DNA of 64,000 nucleotides. It comes from Bombus terrestris. Taxonomy: Eukaryota > Arthropoda > Insecta > Hymenoptera > Apidae. Below, piece by piece: positions 12,202 through 24,289 of the stretch. The notes beneath the pieces are model-generated. The model had not been told where the DNA came from and did no database searches. It was given only the letters and a program-made list of their open reading frames with translations. The translations under genes were made by a program, and so were the position numbers. Each line of letters begins with the position of its first letter. Positions within the stretch are counted from its first letter, which is position 1. The stretch spans positions 1,798,001-1,862,000 of the forward strand of contig NC_063270.1 in NCBI RefSeq assembly GCF_910591885.1. The letters run 5' to 3'.

Positions 12202-15200
12202 GTGAGTACGCCTTAATATCGTTTCACTAGCTATTTTCACCGAAAAGATTTATCTCAGCCACCCTTCGTAATCCAAAGATTATCTTCATAGCCGAGGAAT
12301 GGATTCTGCTAATTCCCGTCTATCGGGTTCTGGCTTATTTTTAGAGATTCTTACACGTTTCTGAACACGTACCATGCACCATGATTTATCAATGTCCACC
12401 ACTATCGATCTAATTATCCCCCTGGTGTAATAATAGTCGAGGTCATTTATTTACGACGATTTAATATAAAAAATTTAATATAGGAGATAGGAAAAAGGTT
12501 GATGAACAACATCTCGATGAATGGTAGAGATTTTATCGCCAATTTTAACGTGATTGTTTATCCGTTGTTTTGAATGAATCGTGTGGAGCATAATGTGGAG
12601 ATCTTGTCTGTGATAATTTTTGTTATCTTTTATATAATTGTCGAATAGATTTTATGATAATCTTAATCTAGGAAAAACTCGATAACTCATAAATAAGATT
12701 GCCAATCTCTCTTGGTATAATAATTTCTTTATTTAGAGATTCTTTTACCATCTATAATCATTCTATCAATAACCAACCGTTTATCAATGCTTCGAAATAT
12801 TTAAATAACTCCCTCACGTCTGTTTTCTTCGCTGACTGCACGTGAAGCTGTAAATTGAGTTACATCATCATACGTATAACATATTCAACGTCATGTCACA
12901 CATATCAAATTTGTAACTTGTTTCCTACCGTGATATTCAAAATAAATATACTTCCAAACTCGTATCATTACATTGTCATAACAAAATTCTCTTCCTACGC
13001 GAAATGTGGTAAAATGCGAAATCTAGACAATATTTTTCATAAAAAAATGCTTTAACTTCTTTACTATAAAAGTTGTAGCGATTGAAATTTTGAAAAAAAT
13101 GTATTGTACATATAAATAGTTCAAAAGTATTACCGGTTCTAATAATAAAGCAATTACTCTTTAGCGCTTGAAAATTATCGTTCACTGTAAGGATATATTA
13201 CAGCCCTTTTATCGAACCCTTCAACTTTTATTTTCCCGTGAAAACAAATTAATGTTTGATGCTTCATAAGTCGTGCGTGTTTTCACGAATCAATTATTTT
13301 ATATATGGAGATAGAAGCTTGGCAATTCATAACACACGTGTATTGAGACTTACACAGTGTTATCAAAACACGTGAATTCGTTGTTCAGCAACATAAAGAA
13401 TTTAGGAAATGTAATTAATGAAGAAACGTTTATTTTATACGAATTTCGCAAATCTTCAAATCTCTAAAAAATGTGTCAAACATTAAAAGCCTAGGAAGTG
13501 TCAAATTCCTATAAGACCGAAAAATACTAAAAATTCTGATAATAAAAATTCTAGATCTTTTTAAAGTCTCAATACAAACAGCTATCATTTTATGTGCTGA
13601 AACAAGATCCATCGCAATGAAATTGATGGCGTTCAATTACGTGTTTAACCATGTATTTCCCTCTGTTCTGCAAGGAAAAGAAGAAAGAGGAAAGGTGAAC
13701 AGAATTCTTTGAAACATTAAGACATAAAAATTTCTTAAAATTCACGACGCCGAGAGACGAAATGCATCATTGACAAAGCACAAGGAATAGAACAAAGAAA
13801 TAAAATTCCTCCGGCAACTAGACCACGATAAAGCCATCATATTCCCGCCACTTAGGCACGGAGTGTATTCTGTGAATCGCGCACAATGCGAAGCCGCGGT
13901 CCTATCCGACGCGAGTTGCAATCTTAAGGACGTCCCACCTCAAACCAAATGTACACAGCGTGGTTAGGCTACCAAAGGCAACGGAGAACGAATGAAGAAG
14001 AAGCAAAAAGGAAGAAATAAAGAAGCGAAGAAAGAGGAAAGCAAGAGTGTGGTTGCAGCGAGCATGCACGAAGATAGCCATCGTATTCTTCTTTACATAA
14101 TTTCAACGTGGCAAAAAGGAAACTCGTATCTGTATTAGAAACGGAGAAGAAGAAGCGGTGAGAAGGTGGAAAGCGAGAGGATGATCGCAGACAGTAACGG
14201 AATGGAAAAAAGAAAGTAAAGATAAATTGCAACTTAAATAATAGCAGGAACGAACTAAAGCACGACGAATATAGTCTACAAAGCAGAATCTTGGAAAAAG
14301 AAAGATAATATAATTATCCTGTAGACGATATATCGACTGCTACATATAGATAGAAAATAAAAGAAGAATAAGCACGAGAAAGGAAATGCGTACCTACCCT
14401 ATGGAATACGTAAAAATAGTGAATAAAGTTTAATAAAGGCAATATTGCAATTTATAGTGCTCAAAGGGTAGTTGAAACAGTTTTAATCCGTTAATTTACA
14501 TTTATTTATCTTTAGTCTTAAAAATCCACGCTTACAATTAGATCTCAAAACTGAAACTGGCACAAAAAATTGAAAATGAACAGAATCCCCAAATAAAGTG
14601 TAACAGTAATTAAGCCTACAAGTTTAAGTCAGCAACGGAATAACGAACGAACAAGCAAGTTGGAAGAAAAGGCGTGTAAGCAAAAGAACTGCGAAGTGAA
14701 GTACGAATCAGTGATGTAGCCAAGGACCGGCGAGTTAAATCGCGGTTACTATTGCGTTCCTCGGTGTCTTAGAGCCGAGAGAGAGGTAATTCTTCGCCGG
14801 AAATTGGATGTACCTAGGTTCCTGCTACGATCTTGCACCTGCCCTCGAGCGATAAGATCGTGCGGGATAATCGAATTTCATTGAATACGCTCCGTGCCCG
14901 CAGACCGTATAGACGATTGCATTCGCGAGCTATTGCTTCGAAATTCAAGCGATCGGGGCTATTGTCGATTGAGAGACCAGGCTGAGGAGAAGGACAAACC
15001 GGATCATCTCGAAGATGGCTAGAGGATCGTCTGTGTGTTACGGGGAAACGCTCAAAGACAGGCAGAGAAAGGGGTTTTACGATCGATCCGGTTCGACTCG
15101 TTCTGATTGTTACATCGCCACGCAAAGCGAGAAATTTACGTGGTCTCTTCGTTGGGAACGGGTAACGATCGTCCCTCCTTTTATCTTCCACGAACAAGTA

Positions 15201-18200
15201 AAACAGAAGAAGAACGCGAGAGAACCTCGCTTCCTATCTCTGTCTTTCCTCTTTTTTTTTTTGATAACAGCGCGCGGTCCTCGACGCGAGTCGAAAGAAC
15301 CTCGTTGCCTGGAAACGTGACCGGAGGGAAGGAAGAGGAGAGGCGCGAATTTTTGTCCGATTCGGCCATTCCAAAGGTCTTCCGCGAAATTTCATTTTGA
15401 TACAATTTCAAGATAGGTCGTTACAACGAATCTTAAGGGTACTCGCGCGCGATAGAACATTTATTCTATGAGAGAAACGACGATGCTTCTTTTCGCATGA
15501 AAGCGCCACTAGAACTCTTTCTTTCGTTAATTCGCTGGCTGATAAGAAATTTCTTTCCGTATCTCTGCTGCGAGAAATTTGTGAAAGAAATTTGTTCCTG
15601 GAAATAGGAAATTGAATATATCGAAGTTAATGTACAAAATGTGGCATGTTGGTATTGAAGCAACATCAAAGCACTTTCAGAATAATTTCGTTAGAGTTAA
15701 CGAAAACCTTTGTTTAAAACGTCTTATAGACCAATCGTTTCTCGATATTTTTAATGAAAAATAACAAAAGAACCTCCAAAAGAAATTGCACGTAAGAAAA
15801 CTACGATGCATCATTACGTCTGCGAAAAAGCATATTCTCCGAGAAAGATGGTATTTCTTGGATGATTCGCATCTTTTTTCCGCATAATTTTTTAATTGCA
15901 ACCATACTACTTGTCCTAGTTACGTGAACCATTCTGTATATTCTCGACAACTTTTCTGCGCTCCATGTAACAAACAATATAAGTTTTAAAAACTTGTATC
16001 ATTTGTTCGCGTGGAAAAACCTTCTCATTTTTCTCACCGATGTCTAACTCATATCCGCCTAGATGGTTCGTTGATGTTTGATGAAACGCGTTGATAATGT
16101 TCAACATATCCTCGCTATACGTACGTACATAGCGACAGAAGTGGAAAATCAGATTAATAATCTCTGGCTTCTGAATTAAACATGCAGTGGTTCAAATTCA
16201 GCGCGTAATTCCCAATTGTGCAATAGCTGGTCATTATTGTGCAGAAAGCCTGCTTAACCGTTGCCAACACCTTCCCACCATTTTGCTTCCCCTGTTGTAC
16301 AACTCTTGAATAGCAACGTGTGAATGGAAATAACTGACACATCGGCTGCGTTCACAGAGCTCTGGTTAATTGTTGGTTGATTACACACGATTTACTAGCC
16401 GCGACCAAAACAAATTCGATTGTTTAATTAGCGTGTCTTACAACGGTGAAACGATACTCGAACGAAACTCCGTTCATCGTGTAATTTATCACGTTAGTCG
16501 TAGTTATCTGTCGTTTTTACTCGTCGTGAGACGATGATCGTATAGAATATCCTATAAAATACACGAAATGAGCGTATCTGTTGCATAACTTTGACAATCG
16601 CAGGCATTTAATCGATGATTATCTTTGATACGATAAAGGGAAGAGTCGAAAATAATATTAATGTAAGAGTATCGTAGTAAAACATAGTTTACCTATGTAA
16701 TGATAGAATAGAATTGGGTGTTATCTTATTAAGGTAGAAACACTATGGTTTTCTCATTCTGGAGCGAGGAAAATGCTGCTTCCCGTGGACCATACTTATC
16801 CTGCGGAAACCGCAGTCTTCTCTATCTAGAATCCCTTAATGTCTTTCCTTGTAAGCTTATTTTACGTCAAAAAACAACACCGTTTAAATGGACCTTAATT
16901 CGTCAGCAATCTCTCCATTCTATTTTTGAATAAATATTTTCTTTTATTTACATTTCCAAATGACAATTTATTAAAACTCAAACATAAAGAAGTTCTCGTA
17001 TCTTATCAATTACTACGTTTATTTTATTAATCAATCTCGTGATTAATCTTTCTACATTTCAATAAAGTTCTGGTTATGATTTAATACTTTAATCGCAATT
17101 GGTTATCCCTCAACGATTCTAAATTTTATTATTAAAAACACCTATAAAGTATAAAACTGAAAGGTTGCAGTTTTCTGTTGGTTACGTATACTTTCTACAA
17201 TGGTACTCAAAAGACAGTAAACCTCAAAGTGTTTATTAGCCGAAAGTTATTTAGCAAGGTGGCTCGTTACTGCAGAATATTTCGGTCAAGAAAATTAAAG
17301 GGTTAGATTTACTGGGTCACCGTTCTACCCTAAATAAACGTGCCCACTAGCTATCTATCTAGACCGTTTCACTCGCAGGACTTAATTTAGATTCGTGCGG
17401 ATTAACTTCTAACTTTTGACCGACTCTGCAACTAGTCTACAGCTACGAATCTTCTCACGTCACTGATCACGCTACTGATTCTTCCAATTTTTATTTGCAG
17501 CAATGCACGATAAGACAAAAGTATTGAAATATTTGCACCAACAATGAACTATTTGATCAATCTCCTTTGATCATTTTGAAGAATATATTATCCATGAGAA
17601 TCACGCGTAATATACCGCGATCCAACAGTTTCATTTGACAGAAAACTAATCGATAGTGGAGAAAAAACAAGGGGTACAAGTTTCCAATAGACCTAATAGG
17701 CGATGCTAGTCGAGGCTTCGCGAGTTCCTCGCAAATTGAAGTAGCCTCGATGCATCGCGCTACCTGCATTTATCGCGGCTGTCTGCGTTAATCAAACTGA
17801 TTACAACTGCCGTAAATCGCTGTCGCTGGTGGAACAATTTCGGGCCAGTTCACCTCTTCTGGGACAAATTGTACGAAGCTTTATTTTGTTCCGCGCAATT
17901 CCGCTTCCATTCCTGGAGTATCGCACGTAACAATCGCTTTGTAATTGCTTATGACGATACATGGAAGAACTTATGAGAACATAACTAGTTCCGCCGCTAT
18001 TCCAAATTTTCATAGTTGGAAGGTTAAAATTTATATATTAAGAGAATTTCGAGGAATAGATCTTAATATGTCATAAATGTCTTATGTACTTTACTATTCA
18101 CGCATTACAATACCTTGGTCTTATTATAATAGTATGTGAATTTTATCAAATTTTATACGAATTAATGATTTTTTTTTATTCGGTAGAATATTACAGCCTA

Positions 18201-18203
18201 TTC
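12202..18203 (+). other. first part of the large DIP intron C-D
   Basis: This is AT-rich intronic sequence without a supported gene. A purine-rich patch lies at about 13975-14220, and higher-GC sequence at about 14750-15400 contains open frames on both strands without any recognisable domain. The stretch ends at the retrotransposon block. Confidence 0.7.
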
Positions 18204-18746
18204 TTACAAAGAATTTTTAGTAATTACGATGCCGCGTTTCCATGGCATATCTTTTTTTTCTCTGGCTCTTGTTCGAGCTAGTCCTAACAATTCCCTGACT
18301 GTTGAATTTGGAGTTAGGAGGGGAGGGTCATTGCCCCTAGCGCTATCCCCCCTTCTAGTCGCGGTCCGTTGGGACGGCGATGAAGCGGCTCTAGGTCGTC
18401 TGACCGCCATCCCCCTCCATCGCGTTATCTTATAAGGGTGAAAGTTTCTCTTTCTCTCCCTTTCTGCTCGCTCCTTTGCAAGCATAACTCGCTCGCAGAA
18501 GAGGCGGACAACCTCATATTCCTGTGTCCCGCTCAGCATCGCTTCTACGATCGCCGAGGGGGTCAATCTCTCGCCTATGACGTGCCGCAGGGTGTAGCGG
18601 GACAGCTCCCGCGCCGGACAAAACTCCAGCGTGTGCTGCGCCGTGTCCCTGCCCTCCCCGCAGTGGTGACAGATATCCGTCGTCTCTAGTCCGATTTTCA
18701 TCAGGTACTTGCCGAACACGCTGTGCCCCGTGAGCACCCGCGTCAC
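18204..18746 (-). pseudogene. C-terminal fragment of the R1-like ORF2 with HHC zinc motif
   Basis: This 180-codon open frame begins within LTGHSVFGKYLMKIGLE, passes through ICHHCGEGRDTAQHTLEFCP and continues with VMLAKERAERERKR. The LTGHG-F-x-YL and DTAQHTLE-x-C blocks are standard for the C-terminal end of R1-clade ORF2 proteins, where the CCHC-like finger is thought to help target recognition. It is separated from the preceding piece (19008-18750) by a frameshift. The Arg/Pro-rich end towards 18204 is unlike the family and probably not functional. Confidence 0.85.
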
Positions 18747-19101
18747 CCTGTAGGTGAGAGGCAGGCCGCGGCGGCTTCTCCATGTCTCCCTCCGCGCCTC
18801 GATGTTCGCCTCCCTCGTTGATCAGCTGAGACCGCCACTGGTCCCACGCGACCTCCTCGGCGGTTCCTAGATCGTTTAGGGCCGTCTGCTCGATCGAATC
18901 CTCTGCCGGATCCCATGCTCTCATGTGGGTGTATCTTCTCTTGAGCGCCAGTACCCGAAGCTCCCACGGGGCAGACGCGGCCAGAATGGTCACCGACGCG
19001 TGGAACACCGTTCAGTATCCCCTTACGATTCTAATGGCGGTTACCCTGTGCAGCCTTCTGAGGAGCAGGATGCTGCGACGACTCGCCATCAGATCGTCCG
19101 C

Positions 19102-19714
19102 CTATACCGGGGCCCCGTACATCACTCGGGACCAAACGACGCCCTCGTATAGTCGGCGCACCGCGACTCCCGCCCCGCCGATGTTCGGCAACAGGCCGCA
19201 CAAAGCATTGGCAGCCGCCGACACCTTCGGAATCAGGGAGTCGAAGTGCGATTCGAACGTCCACTGGCTGTCGATGACGAGACTCGGGTATTTCATCCGC
19301 GATCCCACCCCGACGGTTTCACCTGTCATGTTTATGCTCAGACCGGGCGGAGAAATCCCTCGCCTGTTCTTGACGTAGAACCAGATGGCCTCTGACTTCG
19401 CAGGGGAGAGCCTGAGGCCCAGTCCACGCACAGCACGAATCGCGCAGGCCGTTGCAATTTCGCCGATGCGCAACGTCTCGTGCTACACGCGACCTCCGAC
19501 CAAGACTAGAGTGTCGTTCGCGTAGCACACCATAGCCGCGCCCGGAGCCAGCGGGCAACGTAGTACCTTGTCGTACGCGATGATCCATAGGATCGGTCCC
19601 AACACCGAGCCCTGCGAAACGCCGCGCTCGACGGGCCGCCTTTCCTCCCCTTACCTGCTAGCGTAGCATACCCACCTGTCGTCTAGGTACGCGCGGATCA
19701 GCCGAACGAAGTAG
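19102..19714 (-). pseudogene. second half of the R1-like reverse transcriptase (palm and thumb)
   Basis: Starting just below the nested insertion, the - strand encodes YFVRLIRAYLDDRWVCYAS, a stop, then PVERGVSQGSVLGPILW, AYDKVLRCPLAPG and CYANDTLVLVGGRV. An in-frame TAG precedes HETLRIGEIATACAIRAVRG. The next frame runs LGLRLSPAKSEAIWFYVKN down to 19102. In active elements the catalytic block is F/Y-A-D-D; here the codon GCG-AAC-GAC gives A-N-D, loss of an aspartate that coordinates the metal ion. The two stops and this change mark it as dead. Confidence 0.88.
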
Positions 19715-20493
19715 TATTCTCGTCTTTGATAACGGGTGCTTTTCTGGGCGCAAATTTATCACCATACAGTACCCGGGCACCCCTAGGGCCATAGGGGTTG
19801 GGATTATGCCCAACCAGCGTACAAGGCATCCAGTAACCTTGTTACGATTAGCTTGCTGGATTAGCTAAGCCTGGCAAGGGCTGTCGCTCGTCTCAGGTCG
19901 AACGGGGCGCTTTCTAAGCCCTTCTGTCTCTCCAGGACGGTTCCGGAACAAGTGGGACGCTGCTCACCCGCCGAAGGCCATTCGGGGGAGCCAAGTACCC
20001 CTTAAATCGGCCCTCTTGCCAGCATCTTGGCCATCAACTACTGCCACCACGAATCCAAACCCATAATTGGCCGAGCTGAGGGGTCGCTACTCCCTCCGGG
20101 CTTTTACTCGACCCCCGTGGTACCATCCTTAGTCATTGGTGGGACTATCGTGTGGATGTACGGCCACGTCACCTCCGGCCGACGACCTGCTAACTTTGCT
20201 CGGTAGTTCCAGATGGAACTCACTATAGCGGGGGCCTCAAGGTACAAAGTACATGGGAAGTTATCCCGACGGTCCCATCCTTGGTTTTAGGATCGTGGGT
20301 GCGCTACTACCCAAGGCCACGTAGGGAGAGTGTAACCGTACTTAAACGCCTTACACTCCCGGCGACCTTCCCTGCGGTGTACATAGAAGACTCACGTAAA
20401 CGGGACGCTTGTCCCGACTGTCTTCCCTGGCTTCGGGAACGTGGGTTTACCAACCCCCATAGACTCACATAAGCAAGTCCTTCCTGCGGGAAA
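19715..20493. mobile_element. unidentified 779-bp insertion inside the R1-like element
   Basis: The RT reading SYLVR stops at the right edge and resumes as YFVRLIRAYLDD at the left edge, so 779 bp were inserted in the RT. The edges carry a direct repeat, ccgaacgaagtag (19702-19714) and ccgaacgaggtag (20494-20506), 13 bp with one mismatch, read as a target-site duplication. The insert is GC-rich, has no long open frame, no clear poly-A end and no terminal inverted repeats. Duplication length fits retroposition of a non-autonomous non-LTR derivative. It was not recognised as rRNA, tRNA or a known SINE. Confidence 0.8.
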
Positions 20494-20506
20494 CCGAACG
20501 AGGTAG

Positions 20507-20980
20507 CTGGGAACCTCGAAGTGCTCCAGGGCCGCCATTATCTTGTCCCACGATATGGAGTTAAACGCGTTGACAATGTCCAGAGAGACCGCCAGCGCCA
20601 CGACATCCCAGGAAACCATGTCCTCCATGTCAATCGTCGAGCGTCCCTTCCGGAAGCCGTACTGGCTTTCATGCCAAGCTCGAGGAGCTTGCCGATCTCA
20701 TCCAGCAGGCATATCGGCCGGTACGCCGACGGCGAAATCGTCGGTCGGTCCTCTTTACGGAGCAAGACCAGCCTCGTCGTCCGCCATGCCCGGAGATAGA
20801 CTCCCTCTTTCAGACATCTCGTGTAGGGGCGCCGAAGTTTGGGAGCCATGACCCTCATCACTTGTTCCCAGATCCGGCCCGGGATTCCATCCGGGCCCGG
20901 CGCCACGTCGCGAGAGACCATTCTTCTGGTCGCCTCCCACAGCTCTTCCTCCGTGACTTCCCAGCCATCTGTCCATTCTA
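20507..20980 (-). pseudogene. first half of the R1-like reverse transcriptase
   Basis: Two - strand frames are joined by a frameshift near 20680. The upstream one reads WTDGWEVTEEELWEATRRMV, SRDVAPGPDGIPGRIWEQV and SAYRPICLLDEIGKLLE, which are the RT fingers. The downstream one reads SQYGFRKGRSTID and VVALAVSLDIVNAFNSISWD, which is the first palm block with the catalytic aspartate in SLDI. It ends at PSYLVR where the 779-bp insertion begins. Compared with complete R1 proteins a few residues between IGKLLE and QYGFRKG are missing. Confidence 0.88.
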
Positions 20981-21954
20981 CCGTCCATGTTGTTTTCCGC
21001 GACTATTCTGCCGCACTGTCCTCTTGCGGGGGCAAAAGCGTCCCGATGATCTACTGCAGCAGCGCAGGTTCCATCTCCGTCGCTACCAGAGGGCCCTTCG
21101 CGCGAAGTTTTCGTGTCACCGTCCTGTATGGCTTTCCCTATGGGTCGGACTCGACTGTTTCGACCAGTTCGAACCAGGCACGGTCCTTCGCGATCTTAAT
21201 CTCCTTTTGTAACGAGCGCCGTAGCACACGGTACGCTCGGTAGCGCAGGGAGTCTTCTTCCTCGTCGCGTTGTCGCCAGCGGTGGATGGTATAATATCTA
21301 ACCTTATGGTAAAGCTACTTCTTTTAGTACATATCTTAATGGATTAAAGTATCTTCTCCAGTGGTCTGCTCTATTTAGAAGCTGGGTGACTAGAGGATTG
21401 TAATGCTTAGTCAAGCGTATATTGTAGCTATTACTGAATTTCAAAATTTCTTCTTTAACTGTTGGTATTTTTAAATCTCTGTGTATGGTTTCATTGGTTT
21501 ACGTACCGAGGGGCATTACAGATAAGCCTGAGCGTTCGATTGAAATCACTCAATGGATCTCAATGTTAGAGTTGAATTTCTGCACCCCACAGATGAATCC
21601 CGTAGATCCATACAGGTTTTAGAATGATTTTGTATAAAATGATTTTGCTTTCTAGACTTAATTTCAAACGCTGGTCTATGAGCCAGTAGAACTGTCTTAC
21701 TTTAAGTAGAACTTACTTATTTCCAAGTTAATCTTTTGTTTAATTGCATTCCTAGTTACTTTACTATATCCATGGCTGGAATTATTGTGTTGTTTAGCAT
21801 TACCAGTGGACATGTGCATTTGTTTAAGGTGAACGTAACATGCGTTTATTTGCCTTCATTTGTGTTAATACGCTATGTATGGCAACATTTTCAATTTTAT
21901 CCAAGTGCTCCTAGAGGACTGGAGAAGCTACTTCGGGGTTTTTCATCCGCTGCT

Positions 21955-22330
21955 AAGACTACAGTATCGTCAACGAATCTCTATTGACATTGGCCGAAGT
22001 GAGTAGGTCTGTCGTATAGATAAAGTATAAGATTGGTCCAAGTATACTGTCTTGTGGTACTCCAGCCTCGGTAGGAAAAACTGCAGTTGTAGCATATAAA
22101 AATCTAATCTTAAATTGTCTGTTATTTAGGTAAGAATGCATGATTAAATAGTATTGACGAGACAACATTTTTTTGAGCTTGTAGTAATCCAGAATGTCTT
22201 GCCTTATCGAAAGCCTGTTTAATGTCGAAGAATACTTCCGAGTAATATTTTTTATTTTCCAATTCCCAGCTAATATTATGTGTAATACGGTATATCTGTT
22301 CAATTGTTTAATGCTGTTTTCGGAACCCAA
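21955..22330 (-). pseudogene. jockey-like reverse transcriptase core fragment
   Basis: The frame contains MLSRQYYLIMHSYLNNRQFK, then AGVPQDSILGPILYFIYTTD and LLTSANVNRDSLTIL. GVPQ-x-S-ILGP-x-LY is the RT block before the active site. The active-site block follows in a shifted frame as RFVDDTVVLAADE near 21970-21940, with alanine to valine in FADD but both aspartates kept. Confidence 0.87.
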
Positions 22331-22331
22331 A

Positions 22332-23123
22332 TTAATGATTTGGAGTCGTCACTGTATCATCCAGTATGGTACGTAGGCGCTTGCTTAACTGTTTTTCAGA
22401 GAGTTTGGATAGGCTCAATAGTAAGCTGAATGGATGGTATGATACTACTTTCGTTCGAGAATGATTGTAATGATTGACAGTTTCCACGAGGATGGATAAT
22501 AACCAAAAATGGATGATTACGTTAAAAATGTATGTCATGAGTGCTATCCCCTTTTTTGGTAATTCTTTGATCACCTTATCGCTGATCATGTCGTGTCCTA
22601 GGGTCTTCATAGAGTTAAGGTTTTTGTCAATCATTGCATTGACTTTCTGGGAAGAAAAGAACTTGACAGGGAAAGAGGCTTGGCTTGACAATTGAAGATG
22701 TTTAAATATCTCGGTTTCACACGAAGTGAATTTAGGAAGAAACAGTTTGAATACCGCAGCTAGATGAGAAGCGAATAGGTTGGCTCTGTCTATGGGACAC
22801 CTTGACCAATCACCACGTGGAGAGCTAAGGGAAGGAATTATCTGCTGTGATCTGGTGAGTCTATTCGGAACTTTCCAGAAACAGTAGTTTGTAACGGATG
22901 TGGAAGTCAGCTTCTCTCGATACATTTGAAAACACTCATTTCTGAACTTTTGTGGAAATTTTCTGGTTGCGTTGTTTAGTTTCCGTTTGTCTTCTATTTT
23001 GTTTTCTTCAAGTTTGTCTACTTCAGAGTGTCGGCTACTTTGCCATAACCTTCGCAACTTTCTTTTATCTTCGATTTTTTTCTTTATAGCGTTTGGATAC
23101 TTGTGTTGAGTTATATACTCCAA
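22332..23123 (-). pseudogene. jockey-like ORF2 fragment: linker and start of reverse transcriptase
   Basis: This is the longest open frame of the window, 263 codons. It contains the linker DRANLFASHLAAVFKLFLP, then MIDKNLNSMKTLGHDMIS, corresponding to the K-x-PG-D/H-x-I-x finger block of jockey RT, KVIKELPKKGIALMTYIFNV, and YHPFSLLLSLSKLSEKQLSK, corresponding to YRPISLL. The PG of the KAPG motif is replaced, and a duplicated EDKRKL motif appears near the start. The next piece (22330-21960) is in another frame after position 22331. Confidence 0.88.
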
Positions 23124-23309
23124 CTTTAGAGTAGAAGAGCGACACGCATTTATTATGTTGTTCGTCTGATACTCAACTGCTGCATCTATACCCTCTTTTG
23201 TTTTTAGTGGTTTGATTTTGAAATGTTGAAGGATTCCCTAAAGTGAGACCAGTTAATTGGTTTGTTATAGATTCAGATAACAGGTTAATTTTCAATAATT
23301 GTAGAGCCG

Positions 23310-23946
23310 ACTGTTACAATAACTGGTGAGTGATCTGAGGACAACTCTAGAGAAGAATTAACTTGAATGTACCTCGGAGATATGTTTTTGTTTATGAAGA
23401 AGTCAAGTAATTTGTTTGTGTCCGTAGGCCAGTACGTGGGCTCACCTGTACTAACGTAATTTACTTTATTTGATAAAATACTTTTGTATAGTAATCTACC
23501 TTTTGAAGTGATGTTTCTATTGCCCCAGTGAATACGTTTAACGTTAAAATCGCCTCCTGCTATAAACCTGTGACCTAGACTTTAAAAAAAATGATCAAAA
23601 TCCTCTTTTAATAGACTGTGCCTCGAAGAACAATACATAGCAGGTATTTCAAACGAACTATGCCAATCTTGAATCATAATGTTAGTTCCTTGGAGATGAT
23701 TCTTCTTGTATGGTAGAAGTTCGTAGTGCTTGCTATTAGATTTTATAATAATACCTGATCCGCTATGTGACCTGCCGCTGAGGTGTCGAGAGTGATAAGT
23801 ATTATAAATTAATTTTTGTCCGTAAAATGAGTTTCAAAAATAAGCATTATGTCTATTTTTTGGCAGTTTAGAAAGATTTCTAGGTCGTTTTTATATCGAG
23901 CCAGACCGTTAGCGTTCCGATACGTATCGACTTCATTATTTTGTAT
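23310..23946 (-). pseudogene. jockey-like endonuclease domain remnant
   Basis: The N-terminal block reads NANGLARYKNDLEIFLNCQK, then IDIMLIFETHFTDKN, matching the start of apurinic-like endonucleases of jockey elements, including the catalytic glutamate in ETHFT. The C-terminal block reads GEPTYWPTDTNKLLDFF and ELSSDHSPVIVT, including the SDH catalytic motif. The middle is frame-broken. Its natural start is separated from the rest of the element by the solo LTR at 23947-24273. Confidence 0.85.
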
Positions 23947-24273
23947 TGTAGCGGCACATGAATCATAGGACGAAACGGATCGAGAGCGACTCATGTTCTT
24001 GTTGTGCCTCGGAACAAAGTCACCGTTATAGGCAACCGTCGATCTAAGACAAATTCAAATTTTCCGACTCTCCCCCGACCAATATAAATAAACGGACGCG
24101 ATCGCGAGCGAGGCAAAATATACCGAGCGATCATACTCTATTTCTGCGAATTTATTTGTACGAGCGTCTCTCGACGGTATTTATATTTATTATATTTATT
24201 CAAAATATACTTGACGGGTTGTAGCAGCAATTTCTCGTATTCCAAATTATTAATCCTCGCTCAATCCACTACA
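23947..24273 (+). mobile_element. solo LTR (Ty3/gypsy-like) inserted in the jockey element
   Basis: A 327-bp block begins TGTAGCGGCAC and ends CCACTACA, so it has the TGTAG...CTACA ends of an LTR. It is bordered by gtat on the left and gcat on the right, compatible with a 4-bp target duplication with one change. Removing it rejoins the jockey ORF2 start (ATG...GCATT side) with NNEVDTYRNANGL. A TATA box (TATAAATA, 24083-24090) lies in the + direction, followed by sequence like an R-U5 region. No internal retrovirus-like genes are next to it, so it is a solo LTR. Assignment to Ty3/gypsy rests on length, ends and duplication size and is tentative. Confidence 0.72.
24083..24090 (+). promoter_or_regulatory. 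TATA box of the solo LTR
   Basis: TATAAATA follows a C-rich stretch (ctcccccgacc) and precedes GC-rich sequence, in the sense direction of the host DIP gene. Whether it is active is unknown. Confidence 0.45.
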
Positions 24274-24289
24274 GCATTAAGCCTCATTT

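Larger units (their letters stand above)
18204..21285 (-). mobile_element. degenerate R1-clade non-LTR retrotransposon, 5'-truncated, with a nested insertion
   Basis: Read on the - strand, the pieces follow the order of an R1-type ORF2: the pre-RT linker (RWRQRDEEEDSLRYRAYRVL near 21240), the RT start APGPDGIPGR and YRPICLLDEIGKL (about 20900-20680), QYGFRKGRSTID and SLDIVNAFNSI (about 20660-20550), then GVSQGSVLGPILW and YANDTLVL (about 19620-19500), then LGLRLSPAKSEAIW and the region down to 19102. The C-terminal part has the CHHCGEGRDTAQHTLEFC zinc-binding motif typical of the R1 clade (about 18650). The endonuclease is missing. Frames shift several times (near 20680 and between 19100 and 18740), and an in-frame TAG follows the YAND motif. 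The sequence is GC-rich against an AT-rich host. Reverse transcription is impossible: the RT is broken and its catalytic YADD reads YAND. Confidence 0.9.

Noticed and set aside
18438..19378. Long + strand frames over the R1-like element (83-151 codons)
   Set aside because: They are antisense shadows of GC-rich retrotransposon coding sequence; the - strand frames carry the family motifs.
19715..20493. Idea that the GC-rich insertion is an rRNA fragment
   Set aside because: None of the well-known conserved 18S or 28S stretches could be recognised, and it is bounded by a target duplication.
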